Shown: positions 1 through 6,146, numbered from the stretch's first letter. The stretch is DNA of 6,146 nucleotides from Gammaproteobacteria bacterium (GCA_009923475.1 RFTM01000115.1:1-6146); one strand, 5' to 3'. Numbers and translations: made by a program. The notes: generated by a model from the letters alone, not told the origin.

Positions 1-830
1 TCGGCGTGCTGCTCGGCCTCGACACCCGCTTCCATCCGCTGATGGGCCACCCGGGCTACGTCGAGGTCGCCGGGCTGCCGCGCGCCGAGCGCGCCGCGGC
101 GCTGCGCGACCCGGCGCGCAAGGCCCGCATCCTCGCCGAGAGGCCCGGCAAGCTCTCGGGCGACGGCACGCCGGTGCCGCCCATCGTCGACCTGATGCTG
201 GCGCGCATCGACCTCATCAGCGCCCGGATGTTCCCGCTCGAGGCCGGCTACGAGCCGACCCTCGCGCAGAGCCTGCTCGCGCTCGCCCGCAGCCGCGGCT
301 GCAGCGCGCTCGAGGCCATCTACGATCACCTCACCGCCGGCGACGGCAGCGCGCTGATCCACTTCCCGATCTTCAACTACAACGACGGCTCGCTGGACGC
401 GGTCGGCGAGATGCTCGCGCATCCGCGCACGCTCTACGGGCTGTCCGACGCCGGCGCCCATGTCGGCACCATCTGCGACGCCAGCACCAGCACCTTCCTG
501 CTCGCCCACTGGTGCCGCGACCGCGCGCAAGGACGCCTCGCGCCCGAGCGGGCGGTCGAGATGCTCACGCGGCGCAACGCGCGGCACCTCGGCCTCACGG
601 ACCGCGGCGTCGTCGCCCCGGGGCTGCGCGCCGACCTCAACCTCATCGACCCTGCGCGCCTCGCCTGCGGCACGCCCCGGCTCGTCGACGACCTGCCAGG
701 CGGCAGCCGCCGCCTGCTGCAGAAGGGCGAGGGGTATCTTGGCACCTGGGTGGCGGGCGCCGCGGTGGCCCGCGAGGGCGAGGTCACCCCTGCAAGGCCC
801 GGTCGGCTCGTCCGCGCTCCGGCCGCCTGA
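1..830 (+). CDS. N-acyl-D-amino-acid deacylase-type amidohydrolase, C-terminal part (5' end outside window)
   Basis: This is the C-terminal part of a metal-dependent amidohydrolase of the amidohydrolase-3 / D-aminoacylase group. Such enzymes remove the acyl group from N-acyl-D-amino acids or related amides. The frame is open to the left edge (first whole codon at 3), so the start and the N-terminal metal-binding HxH lie outside. About 275 residues are visible. The motif SDAGAH (near 445-460) carries the Asp (codon 447-449) that acts as catalytic base and metal ligand in the family. The early segment [12 protein letters not shown] and the late segment [22 protein letters not shown] fit the end of the barrel and the C-terminal small beta domain. 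The first visible GTG is probably internal, because family homology seems to extend across it. The gene ends in TGA and is followed 7 nt later by a hairpin. The family call is fairly secure; the substrate is not, since several sub-families share this C-terminal pattern. Confidence 0.82.
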   Translation, partial: GVLLGLDTRFHPLMGHPGYVEVAGLPRAERAAALRDPARKARILAERPGKLSGDGTPVPPIVDLMLARIDLISARMFPLEAGYEPTLAQSLLALARSRGCSALEAIYDHLTAGDGSALIHFPIFNYNDGSLDAVGEMLAHPRTLYGLSDAGAHVGTICDASTSTFLLAHWCRDRAQGRLAPERAVEMLTRRNARHLGLTDRGVVAPGLRADLNLIDPARLACGTPRLVDDLPGGSRRLLQKGEGYLGTWVAGAAVAREGEVTPARPGRLVRAPAA

Positions 831-837
831 CGACCCG

Positions 838-871
838 CCCCGCCCTGTCACCGCCGCCTGACAGCGCGGGG
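838..871 (+). terminator. Hairpin just after the deacylase gene, without a U tract
   Basis: The arms 838-843 (CCCCGC) and 866-871 (GCGGGG) pair. After a single C-C mismatch (844/865), the arms 845-850 (CTGTCA) and 859-864 (TGACAG) also pair, leaving an 8-nt loop. The stem starts 7 nt after the deacylase stop, where a terminator is expected. No T run follows, so it could be a U-less terminator, an mRNA 3'-end stabiliser or a chance fold in GC-rich DNA. The pairing is seen directly; the role is inferred. Confidence 0.4.
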
Positions 872-917
872 ACGGTTCAGGGCCCGCCGGGGGGCACCCA
901 GTCGAAGCCACCCCCCG

Positions 918-943
918 TTTCGTATTATCATGGGAAATTGACC
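918..943 (+). promoter_or_regulatory. AT-rich island with possible -10 element upstream of EF-G
   Basis: In the 188-nt gap between the deacylase and EF-G, this is the only clearly AT-rich stretch. It contains TATTAT (923-928), five of six matches to the sigma-70 -10 consensus. No convincing -35 box is found 16-18 nt upstream. A TTGACC at 938-943 resembles a -35, but no -10 follows it at the right distance. Transcription from TATTAT would start near 935 and give a leader of about 85 nt containing the hairpin at 944-971. Confidence 0.28.
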
Positions 944-971
944 CGGGGCCCGACCACTTGGAAGGGCCCCG
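944..971 (+). promoter_or_regulatory. Perfect 8-bp hairpin in the EF-G leader
   Basis: CGGGGCCC at 944-951 is exactly complementary to GGGCCCCG at 964-971 across a 12-nt loop. It lies 47 nt before the EF-G start codon, is followed by GTTCAC rather than a T run, and does not cover the ribosome binding site. It could stabilise the 5' end of the mRNA or form a regulatory leader structure. The function is inference; only the inverted repeat is seen. Confidence 0.4.
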
Positions 972-1018
972 TTCACATCCCCATCAAGCAGCGCGCTGCG
1001 CGCGACACGGAACCCGCC

Positions 1019-3163
1019 ATGCCCCGCACAACCCCCCTCGCCGACATCCGCAACATCGGCATCATCGCCCACGTCGACGCCGGCAAGACGACCACCACCG
1101 AGCGCATCCTGTACTACACGGGCCGTAAGCACACCATCATCGACATCCACGACACGAAGGACCTCAAGACTTCGACGACGACGGATTACCTCGAGCAGGA
1201 ACAGAAGCGCGGCATCACCATCCAGTCGGCCGCGGTCTCGACCTTCTGGCGCAAGAAGAAGATCAACGTCATCGACACCCCGGGGCACGTCGACTTCACC
1301 ATCGAGGTGAACCGCTCGCTGCGCGTGCTCGACGGCGCGGTCGTGGTGTTCGACGGCGTGGCGGGCGTCGAGCCCCAGTCCGAGACCAACTGGCGCCTCG
1401 CCGACAACTACGGCGTGCCGCGCATCTGCTACGTCAACAAGATGGACCGCAGCGGCGCGTCGTTCACGCGCTGCGTCGACATGATCAAGAAGCGCCTCGG
1501 CGCGCGCCCGCTGCCGATCCAGATCCCGATCGGCTCGGAGGACAACTTCAAGGGCATGATCGACCTCGTCGAGATGAAGGCCCTGGTCTGGGACTCCGAC
1601 GACAAGGACGCCCAGTGGCAGAGCCTCGAGGTCACCGCCGACCTCGCCGACCAGCTCGGCATCGCCGTGCCCTCCGACCGCGCGATCCTCGCCAAGGTGT
1701 TCGAGTACCGCAAGGAACTCGTCGATACCTGCCTCGAGATGGACGACGCCGCGATGGAGGCCTACCTCCTCGAGGAGAAGGACCCGTCGGTCGAGACGCT
1801 GCGCGCCTGCCTGCGCAAGGGCACCATCACGGGCGCCTTCAACCCGGTGCTCTGCGGCTCCTCCTACAAGAACAAGGGCGTGCAGCAGGTGCTGGACGCG
1901 GTCGTCGACTACTTGCCGGCGCCGACCGACGTCGCCGCCATCAACACCGTCGACGCAGACGGCAACGCCATCGGCGAGCGCAAGTGCTCGGATGACGAGC
2001 CGTTCGCGGCGCTCGCCTTCAAGGTCATCAACGACGCCTACGGCGCGCTGACCTTCGTGCGCGTCTACTCGGGAGTGCTCACCAAGGGCATGTCGGTGAC
2101 CAACACCACCCGCGGCAAGCGCGAGAAGATCGGCCGCATGGTCGAGATGTTCGCCAAGGAAGCGAACCCCATCGAGGAGGCGCGCGCCGGCGACATCATC
2201 GCGCTCGTCTCGCTCGCGGAGACCGACACCGGCGACACCCTCTGCGACAGCGAGCACCCGGTGGTGCTCGAGCGCATGCGCTTCCCCGAGCCGGTCATCA
2301 GCGTCTCGGTGCAGCCCAAGGTCAAGGGCGAGCTCGAGAAGTTCGGCGCGGCGCTCGGCAAGATGGTGCGCGCCGATCCTTCGCTGCGCCTCGAGACCGA
2401 CCGCGAGACGGGCCAGACCATCCTGCGCGGCATGGGCGAGCTGCACCTCGATGTGACGCTCGACCGCATGCGCACCGAGTTCAACGTGGAAGGCATCATG
2501 GGCGAGCCCCAGGTCGCCTACCGCGAGGCCTTCACCAAGCCCATCGAGCAGCAGTACGTCCACAAGAAGCAGACCGGCGGTTCCGGCCAGTTCGCCGAGG
2601 TGTGGATCAAGTTCGAGCCGCTCGAGCGCGGCCAGGGCTTCGTGTTCGAGGACGCGACGGTCGGCGGCTCGGTGCCGCGCGAGTACGTGCCCTCGGTCGA
2701 GAAGGGCCTCAAGATGCAGCTCGAGGAAGGCGTGCTCGCCAAGTTCCCGACCGTGGACTTCAAGGCGACGCTGTTCGACGGCAGCTACCACGACGTCGAC
2801 TCGAACGCGCTGACGTTCGAGATCGCGGCCAAGGCCTGCTTCCGCGAAGCGATCCCCAAGGCCTCGCCGGTGCTGCTCGAGCCCGTGATGAAGGTCGAGG
2901 TGGTGACGCCGGGCGACTACCTGGGCGATGTCATCGGCGACATCAACCGCCGCCGCGGCTCGATCCAGGACCAGCTCGAGCGCGGCACCAGCATCGCCGT
3001 CGTGGCCACCGTGCCGCTGTCGGAGATGTTCGGCTACATCGGCCAGCTGCGCGCGATGTCGAGCGGCCGCGCCTCATACACGATGGAGTTCTCGCACTAC
3101 GACCTCGTGCCGCGCAACGTCGCGGAGAAGGTCATCGAGGAAGCGCGCAAGCCGAAGGCCTAA
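1019..3163 (+). CDS. fusA: Translation elongation factor G (EF-G)
   Basis: This 714-residue translational GTPase moves tRNA and mRNA through the ribosome after each peptide bond and helps recycle ribosomes; it acts in the cytoplasm. All GTPase motifs are present: AHVDAGKT (17-24), RGIT (64-67), DTPGH (86-90), NKMD (140-143) and CGSS (279-282). Domain II begins near 322, domain III near 423 (PEPV), domain IV near 500 and domain V near 619 ([10 protein letters not shown]). The domain IV histidine equivalent to E. coli His583 is kept (His591 in SYHDVDS). The ATG is chosen because homology begins at [18 protein letters not shown]; the frame is open further upstream but has no EF-G-like sequence. 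The ribosome site is weak (GGAA, 1009-1012). The effector loop is about five residues longer than in E. coli EF-G. Segments such as RGITIQSAA and [10 protein letters not shown] resemble alphaproteobacterial and mitochondrial EF-G. No rpsL, rpsG or tuf lies beside it, so it may be a second copy; that part is inference. Confidence 0.97.
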   Translation: MPRTTPLADIRNIGIIAHVDAGKTTTTERILYYTGRKHTIIDIHDTKDLKTSTTTDYLEQEQKRGITIQSAAVSTFWRKKKINVIDTPGHVDFTIEVNRSLRVLDGAVVVFDGVAGVEPQSETNWRLADNYGVPRICYVNKMDRSGASFTRCVDMIKKRLGARPLPIQIPIGSEDNFKGMIDLVEMKALVWDSDDKDAQWQSLEVTADLADQLGIAVPSDRAILAKVFEYRKELVDTCLEMDDAAMEAYLLEEKDPSVETLRACLRKGTITGAFNPVLCGSSYKNKGVQQVLDAVVDYLPAPTDVAAINTVDADGNAIGERKCSDDEPFAALAFKVINDAYGALTFVRVYSGVLTKGMSVTNTTRGKREKIGRMVEMFAKEANPIEEARAGDIIALVSLAETDTGDTLCDSEHPVVLERMRFPEPVISVSVQPKVKGELEKFGAALGKMVRADPSLRLETDRETGQTILRGMGELHLDVTLDRMRTEFNVEGIMGEPQVAYREAFTKPIEQQYVHKKQTGGSGQFAEVWIKFEPLERGQGFVFEDATVGGSVPREYVPSVEKGLKMQLEEGVLAKFPTVDFKATLFDGSYHDVDSNALTFEIAAKACFREAIPKASPVLLEPVMKVEVVTPGDYLGDVIGDINRRRGSIQDQLERGTSIAVVATVPLSEMFGYIGQLRAMSSGRASYTMEFSHYDLVPRNVAEKVIEEARKPKA

Positions 3164-3186
3164 CCGCCTGCCCTCGTCCGACCTGC

Positions 3187-3226
3187 CGACGGCCGGGATC
3201 CGCAAGGGCCCCGGCCGTCGTCTTTT
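3187..3226 (+). terminator. Intrinsic terminator of the EF-G gene
   Basis: A perfect 11-bp stem is formed by CGACGGCCGGG (3187-3197) and CCCGGCCGTCG (3210-3220) around a 12-nt loop, followed at once by TCTTTT (3221-3226). It starts 23 nt after the EF-G stop and is a textbook Rho-independent terminator for the plus strand. The last T is also the first base of the complemented stop codon of the convergent minus-strand gene. A minus-strand transcript would meet the same stem but no U tract after it. Confidence 0.92.
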
Positions 3227-3546
3227 CAGCGCGGCATCGGGTCCTGGTCGCGCGCCAGCACCGTCCAGATGTCCATGTAGACATCATGCCGGCGCCGTTC
3301 GCGCACCGTCGCCTTGAAGTTGCCGTAGTCGACGCCTTGCACCGCCTCGGCGATGCGCGATGCGACCCGCGCGCGAGGCAGCCGCGCGCGGTAGGCGTAG
3401 TCGCTGCCACCCTTCATCGACACCTCGGCTTCGGGGAACACGCGCTCGATGTCGCCCGCGCGCCGCGCGCGCACCAGCAGCGTGGCGCGGGTCGGGTCGC
3501 CCTTGTCGACGATGCTGAGGAAGGCATCGGACAGACAGATCCACAT
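3226..3546 (-). CDS. Conserved-looking small protein of unknown function (106 aa)
   Basis: I do not recognise a named family for this 106-residue protein. It starts MWICLSDAFLSIVDKGDP, has no signal peptide or membrane segment, and is probably cytoplasmic. It contains a basic amphipathic stretch (LLVRARRAGDIERVFPEAEV, 23-42), a central segment with SDYAYRARLPR (48-58), and a C-terminal segment with DYGNFKATVRERRRHDVYMD (73-92). The layout suggests a compact alpha/beta domain. The ATG at 3546 is supported by GGGAGG (3555-3560 complement), 8 nt upstream, inside the end of the NUDIX gene. Only 3 nt separate the NUDIX stop from this start, so the two are almost certainly co-transcribed and probably translationally coupled. 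A good ribosome site and family-like sequence argue for a real gene. My recollection of similar proteins beginning MWIC in other proteobacteria is weak evidence and needs a search. Confidence 0.85.
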   Translation of the reverse strand: MWICLSDAFLSIVDKGDPTRATLLVRARRAGDIERVFPEAEVSMKGGSDYAYRARLPRARVASRIAEAVQGVDYGNFKATVRERRRHDVYMDIWTVLARDQDPMPR

Positions 3547-3549
3547 CGT

Positions 3550-4206
3550 TCAGGCCTCCCGCGCGGCGAGCGCCGCGAGCAGCGGCTGGTCGTTGGCGTG
3601 GGTGGCGACCTCGGCGAGGCGCAAGCGCGGCACCAGCCAGACCGCCTGCGATTCCCAGCCCATGTCGGCGGGCGTACCGCCGATGCGGCGCGCGAGGTAG
3701 TAACGCGTGTGGCTTGTGGAGCGCGACACATCGGCGAGGAAGCCCGTGAGCGCGACGCGCAGGCCGCACTCCTCCCAGGCCTCCTTGCGCGCACTGGCCC
3801 GGTGGCCGAGGCCGGGCTCCAACTTGCCCTTCGGGAAGGTCACCTTGTAGCCGCCATAGCCGTTGGTCGGCGCCACGAGCCACACGCGGCCGTCCGGCTC
3901 CAGCGTGACCACGCCCGCGGCGGGCGCGAGGCCCGCGGGCGGCTCGAAGGGGGGCTCGTCGAAGGCCGCCTCGGCAGGGTCATCGGCCCAGCACGCGGGA
4001 TCCGTCCACGCAGCCGGCTCCCACCAGCGCGCGAATCCTATGCCGTTCAGCGCCGTCGGCACGAGGCCGTCGGGCACGGCGAGGGCGATGGCCGCGGGGT
4101 CGAGCCACTGCTCGGGCGGCGACGGGATCGAGGGGCTGTCGATGGACACCGAGCGGCCCTGCGGGCCGCGGCGCGGGTGGGGATGCGGCGGGATGAGCGG
4201 GGACAT
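3550..4206 (-). CDS. NUDIX hydrolase with variant Nudix box
   Basis: This is a probable cytoplasmic NUDIX hydrolase, which cleaves a nucleoside diphosphate linked to another group. The substrate is unknown. With ATG at 4206 it has 218 residues: a proline-rich N-terminal region of roughly 90 residues, then a Nudix domain (VTLEPDGRVWLVAPTN onward) to the C-terminus. The Nudix box occupies 127-149. Against G-x5-E-x7-REUxEExGU it reads G-x5-L-x7-KEAWEECGL: the first Glu is Leu133 and the Arg is Lys141, while the metal-binding Glu142, Glu145 and Glu146 remain. TFPKGK before the box is typical of NUDIX proteins. The start is uncertain. An upstream GTG (4251) would add 15 residues, and a GTG at 4149 would remove 19; none has a strong ribosome site. 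A hairpin at 4153-4169 and a dyad at 4208-4222 lie near the 5' end. The gene follows the amidohydrolase on the same strand with a 67-nt gap and leads directly into the 106-residue gene. Confidence 0.9.
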   Translation of the reverse strand: MSPLIPPHPHPRRGPQGRSVSIDSPSIPSPPEQWLDPAAIALAVPDGLVPTALNGIGFARWWEPAAWTDPACWADDPAEAAFDEPPFEPPAGLAPAAGVVTLEPDGRVWLVAPTNGYGGYKVTFPKGKLEPGLGHRASARKEAWEECGLRVALTGFLADVSRSTSHTRYYLARRIGGTPADMGWESQAVWLVPRLRLAEVATHANDQPLLAALAAREA

Positions 4207-4207
4207 T

Positions 4208-4222
4208 CGGGCATGATGCCCG
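4208..4222. repeat. 15-bp palindrome at the NUDIX start codon
   Basis: CGGGCAT (4208-4214) and ATGCCCG (4216-4222) are exact reverse complements around a single central base. The dyad ends one base from the ATG (4206) of the NUDIX gene. It is shaped more like a protein-binding operator than an RNA hairpin, because the centre is too short for a full loop. In GC-rich DNA a repeat this short may arise by chance. Confidence 0.35.
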
Positions 4223-4233
4223 CCGGCAGGCTC

Positions 4234-4265
4234 AAAAAATGCGCCTGGCACGCGGCCCGAGCCGC
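4234..4265 (-). terminator. Weak hairpin plus T6 tract between amidohydrolase and NUDIX genes
   Basis: On the minus strand, 9 nt after the amidohydrolase stop, GCGGC (complement of 4261-4265) can pair with GCCGC (complement of 4252-4256) over a 4-nt loop. A run of six T (complement of 4234-4239) follows, but 12 nt beyond the stem. That spacing is poor for intrinsic termination, so it may be partial, an attenuator, or not functional. It bears on whether the amidohydrolase and NUDIX genes form one operon. Confidence 0.28.
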
Positions 4266-4273
4266 CTGCGCGG

Positions 4274-5596
4274 TCAGCGCCGCTGCTCGACCCCGCCCTT
4301 CATGACGAACGAGACGCGCTCCAGCGCGCGCACGTCGGCGAGCGGATCGTCCGTCACCGCGATGAGGTCCGCGTAGGCGCCCGGCGAGAGCTCTCCCACC
4401 TGGCCCGCGAGGCCGAGCGCATCGGCGGCGTTGACGGTCGCCGACTGGATGGCCTGCATCGGCGTCATGCCGTAGCGCACCATCACCGCGAACTGCCGCG
4501 CGTTGTCGCCATGCGGGTAGATGCCGGCGTCGGTGCCGTAGATCATGCGGATGCCGGCCTTCAGCGCGCGCTCGAAGTTGCGGCGCTGGATCTCGCCGAT
4601 CATCTGGTCCTTGCGGATGAACTCCTCGAGCTCGCCGCGGCGCTTGGACTCCGACTGGGTGTAGTCGGTGTTGTAGATGTCCATCGAGAAGTAGACCTTG
4701 TACTTCTTCGCGAGCTCGAGGCCCTCGTCGTCGATGAGGCTCGCGTGCTCGATGGTGTCGACGCCCGCGCGCAGCGCCACCTTGATGCCGGCCGCGCCGT
4801 GCGCATGCACCGCGACCTTGCGGCCGTGCATGCGGGACTCGTCGACCAGCGCCGTCACCTCCTCGGCCGTGAACTGCTGCATGCCGGGCTGCGTGCCCTT
4901 CGAGAACACCCCGCCCGTACCGCAATATTTTATGACGTCGGCGCCGTAGCGGACGTTCTGCCGCACGGCCTTGCGCACCTCGTCGGGGCCGTCGGCCGTG
5001 CCCAAGGAGGTCTGCTTGAACTCCGGCGCGAGCAGGTTGCTGCCGCAATGGCCGCCGGTGATGCCGATGCCGGGCCCCGAGACCAGCAGCCGCGGGCCCG
5101 CCACGTCGCCCGCGCTGATGGCATCGCGCAGCGCGACATCGGCGTAGCCGTCCGCACCGAGGTTGCGCACAGTGGTGAAGCCGGCGAGCAGCGTGCGGCG
5201 GGCGTTGCCCGCGCCGATCAGCGCGAGCCGCGGGATCGAGAGGCCGAGCCGCTCGTAGCGCAGGATGGTCGGGTCCGAGGTCAGGTGGACATGCGAATCG
5301 ATGAGCCCGGGCAGCACCGTGGCGGCGGTCAGGTCGACGACGCGCGCGCAGCCGGCGAGCGCGGCCGGCGAATCGTCGAGCACCGCGAGCACGCGGTCGC
5401 CCGCGATGCGGATCGCCTGCGCGCGGCGCAGCTTGCCCGCGACCGGGTCGATGAGCCGGCCCGCCCGGACCACCGCGGTGCAGGCCGGCGGCGAGCTGGC
5501 CCCGGAGGGCGCGGTCGGGGACGGCTGTGCGCCTTGAGCGAACGCGGTGGTCGCGACGAGCGCGAAGGACAGTGCGGCGGCGGTGTGGCGGATCAT
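4274..5596 (-). CDS. Exported Xaa-Pro-dipeptidase-like / imidazolonepropionase-like amidohydrolase
   Basis: This is a 440-residue binuclear-metal amidohydrolase of the group annotated as Xaa-Pro dipeptidase-like or imidazolonepropionase-like (the Sgx9260 / Cc2672 relatives). Characterised members cleave dipeptides or N-acyl amino acids with C-terminal basic or proline residues. All metal-site residues are visible: HVH (102 and 104), Lys223 in DVIKYCGTGG as the probable carboxylated lysine, HAH (264 and 266), His284 in DTIEHASL, and Asp356 in YGTDAG. The N-terminus, with hydrophobic AAALSFALVATTAFA, is a Sec signal peptide with likely cleavage after AFA (20/21), so the enzyme acts in the periplasm or outside the cell. 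The start is ATG 5596, set by AGGGAGG (5602-5608 complement) 5 nt upstream; the frame runs 37 codons further but those do not look coding. It is divergent from the carboxylesterase gene. The fold is secure; the exact substrate is not readable from sequence. Confidence 0.93.
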   Translation of the reverse strand: MIRHTAAALSFALVATTAFAQGAQPSPTAPSGASSPPACTAVVRAGRLIDPVAGKLRRAQAIRIAGDRVLAVLDDSPAALAGCARVVDLTAATVLPGLIDSHVHLTSDPTILRYERLGLSIPRLALIGAGNARRTLLAGFTTVRNLGADGYADVALRDAISAGDVAGPRLLVSGPGIGITGGHCGSNLLAPEFKQTSLGTADGPDEVRKAVRQNVRYGADVIKYCGTGGVFSKGTQPGMQQFTAEEVTALVDESRMHGRKVAVHAHGAAGIKVALRAGVDTIEHASLIDDEGLELAKKYKVYFSMDIYNTDYTQSESKRRGELEEFIRKDQMIGEIQRRNFERALKAGIRMIYGTDAGIYPHGDNARQFAVMVRYGMTPMQAIQSATVNAADALGLAGQVGELSPGAYADLIAVTDDPLADVRALERVSFVMKGGVEQRR

Positions 5597-5691
5597 GGCG
5601 GCCTCCCTCTGGTCAGGCGGCAGTGTATGCCAAGCGCGCGGGCCTGTATCTTGGGCAGGGGTTTCGAGGGTCGAAGACAGAGGGGTGCAGC
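5597..5691. promoter_or_regulatory. Divergent intergenic region between two exported hydrolases
   Basis: These 95 nt separate the start codons of the minus-strand amidohydrolase and the plus-strand carboxylesterase, so both promoters should lie here or inside the coding ends. Ribosome sites flank both sides: complement AGGGAGG (5602-5608) and GAGGGG (5680-5685). Weak -10-like hexamers are TATCTT on the plus strand (5647-5652) and TACACT on the minus strand (complement 5622-5627). Neither has a good -35 partner. No clear operator dyad was found. Confidence 0.4.
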
Positions 5692-6146
5692 ATGGGCCAA
5701 CGGCCACGTCGGAGCGGGCGAGGACACGCAGCCGTGATCATCTTGGGCATGTTCGCGGGCATGGCCGTGGCAGCCCGGATCGAGGCGGCCGCCGTCGTAC
5801 GGGCGGACGCGCCGGCGACGCACCAGGCACCGGCCGCACCGACGGTCCGCAGCGCCGCAGGGCGCTACACGGGCAGCGCCCTCGGCGACGGCGTGCTCGC
5901 CTTCAAGGGCATCCGCTACGCCGTCGCGCCCGTCGGTGCGCTGCGCTGGCAGCCGCCTCGTCCGCCTGCCGTCGCGCCCCGCGTCGCGCAGGCCGCGGCG
6001 TTCGGCAAGGCCTGCCTGCAGCCGCAGCCGGACCCCGCGTCGCGCCTTGCCACCAGCGAGGACTGCCTGTTCCTCAATGTCTGGACGCCGGGTCTCGGCG
6101 GCCCGCGCCGCCCGGTGATGGTGTGGCTGCATGGCGGCGGCTTCCG
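5692..6146 (+). CDS. Secreted type-B carboxylesterase, N-terminal part (3' end outside window)
   Basis: This is the start of a type-B carboxylesterase / para-nitrobenzyl esterase of the alpha/beta-hydrolase fold, which hydrolyses carboxylic esters. The frame is open to the right edge; 151 residues are visible of a family usually about 500 long. Family motifs appear in order: FKGIRYAVAPVGALRWQPP (71-89), SEDCLFLNVW (122-131) and PVMVWLHGGGF (141-151), where HGGG forms the oxyanion hole. Cys108 and Cys125 match the conserved disulfide region. The catalytic Ser (GESAG), Glu/Asp and His should lie beyond the window. A basic N-terminus followed by a hydrophobic stretch (HAAVIILGMFAGMAVA, 12-27) indicates a Sec-type signal peptide, then a low-complexity Ala/Pro linker to about residue 52. 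The ATG at 5692 is chosen because GAGGGG (5680-5685) lies 6 nt upstream and the next residues make a sensible signal peptide. Confidence 0.93.
   Translation, partial: MGQRPRRSGRGHAAVIILGMFAGMAVAARIEAAAVVRADAPATHQAPAAPTVRSAAGRYTGSALGDGVLAFKGIRYAVAPVGALRWQPPRPPAVAPRVAQAAAFGKACLQPQPDPASRLATSEDCLFLNVWTPGLGGPRRPVMVWLHGGGF

Noticed and set aside
512..1018. Upstream in-frame extension of EF-G (169 codons)
   Set aside because: The added residues are Arg/Pro-rich, overlap the deacylase in another frame, and EF-G homology begins at the ATG at 1019.
848..2791. Long antisense open frame (647 codons) opposite the EF-G gene
   Set aside because: Its product is a repetitive His/Arg/Asp/Leu/Val-rich string with no family motif, as expected from the mirror frame of a GC-rich conserved gene; EF-G on the plus strand explains the region.
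1019..3163. Fusidic-acid-resistance type EF-G
   Set aside because: The one domain III hot-spot segment I compared (MGELHLD, around S. aureus His457) has the ordinary sequence, and nothing else points to resistance.
2602..4305. Open frame of 567 codons on the plus strand overlapping EF-G and the minus-strand genes
   Set aside because: It is Arg/Ala/Gly-rich without motifs, crosses the strong terminator and overlaps three well-supported genes in other frames.
5597..5707. 37-codon N-terminal extension of the exported amidohydrolase
   Set aside because: It would bury the signal peptide and overlap the carboxylesterase start; ATG 5596 has a good ribosome site directly upstream.
4511..5737. Open frame of 408 codons opposite the exported amidohydrolase
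   Set aside because: Its composition is that of a shadow frame; the amidohydrolase on the other strand has every metal-site residue and a signal peptide.
5692..5775. Twin-arginine (Tat) signal in the carboxylesterase
   Set aside because: RPRRSGRG lacks the S-R-R-x-F-L-K pattern; a basic Sec signal peptide is the simpler reading.

Overview
This is a very GC-rich bacterial window. It holds six protein-coding genes, two of them cut by the window edges, and no RNA gene, mobile element, CRISPR array or large repeat that I can see. Shine-Dalgarno sites of the GGAGG type, exported hydrolases with Sec-type signal peptides and the gene families present suggest a GC-rich proteobacterium. I cannot fix the class: the EF-G looks alphaproteobacterial or mitochondrial in several motifs, while the neighbouring genes also fit gamma- or betaproteobacteria.

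Layout: (1) 1-830, plus strand, is the C-terminal part of an N-acyl-D-amino-acid deacylase-type amidohydrolase. (2) 831-1018 is a leader or intergenic region with two hairpins and a short AT-rich island. (3) 1019-3163, plus strand, is a complete translation elongation factor G, closed by a strong intrinsic terminator (3187-3226). (4) On the minus strand, reading leftwards from 5596, come an exported Xaa-Pro-dipeptidase-like amidohydrolase (4274-5596), a NUDIX hydrolase with a variant Nudix box (3550-4206), and a 106-residue protein of unknown function (3226-3546) that begins 3 nt after the NUDIX stop. (5) 5692-6146, plus strand, is the start of a secreted type-B carboxylesterase, divergent from the amidohydrolase across a 95-nt gap.

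How the genes fit together: the EF-G is a self-contained unit without rpsL, rpsG or tuf beside it, so it is probably a second EF-G copy or a displaced one. The NUDIX and 106-residue genes look translationally coupled. The exported amidohydrolase and the divergent carboxylesterase are both extracytoplasmic hydrolases and may share a regulatory region. The truncated deacylase adds another amide-hydrolysing enzyme, but nothing shows that it works with them.

I found no clear previously undescribed system. The items most worth a second look are the enlarged switch I of EF-G, the altered Nudix box, and the small unknown protein coupled to it.
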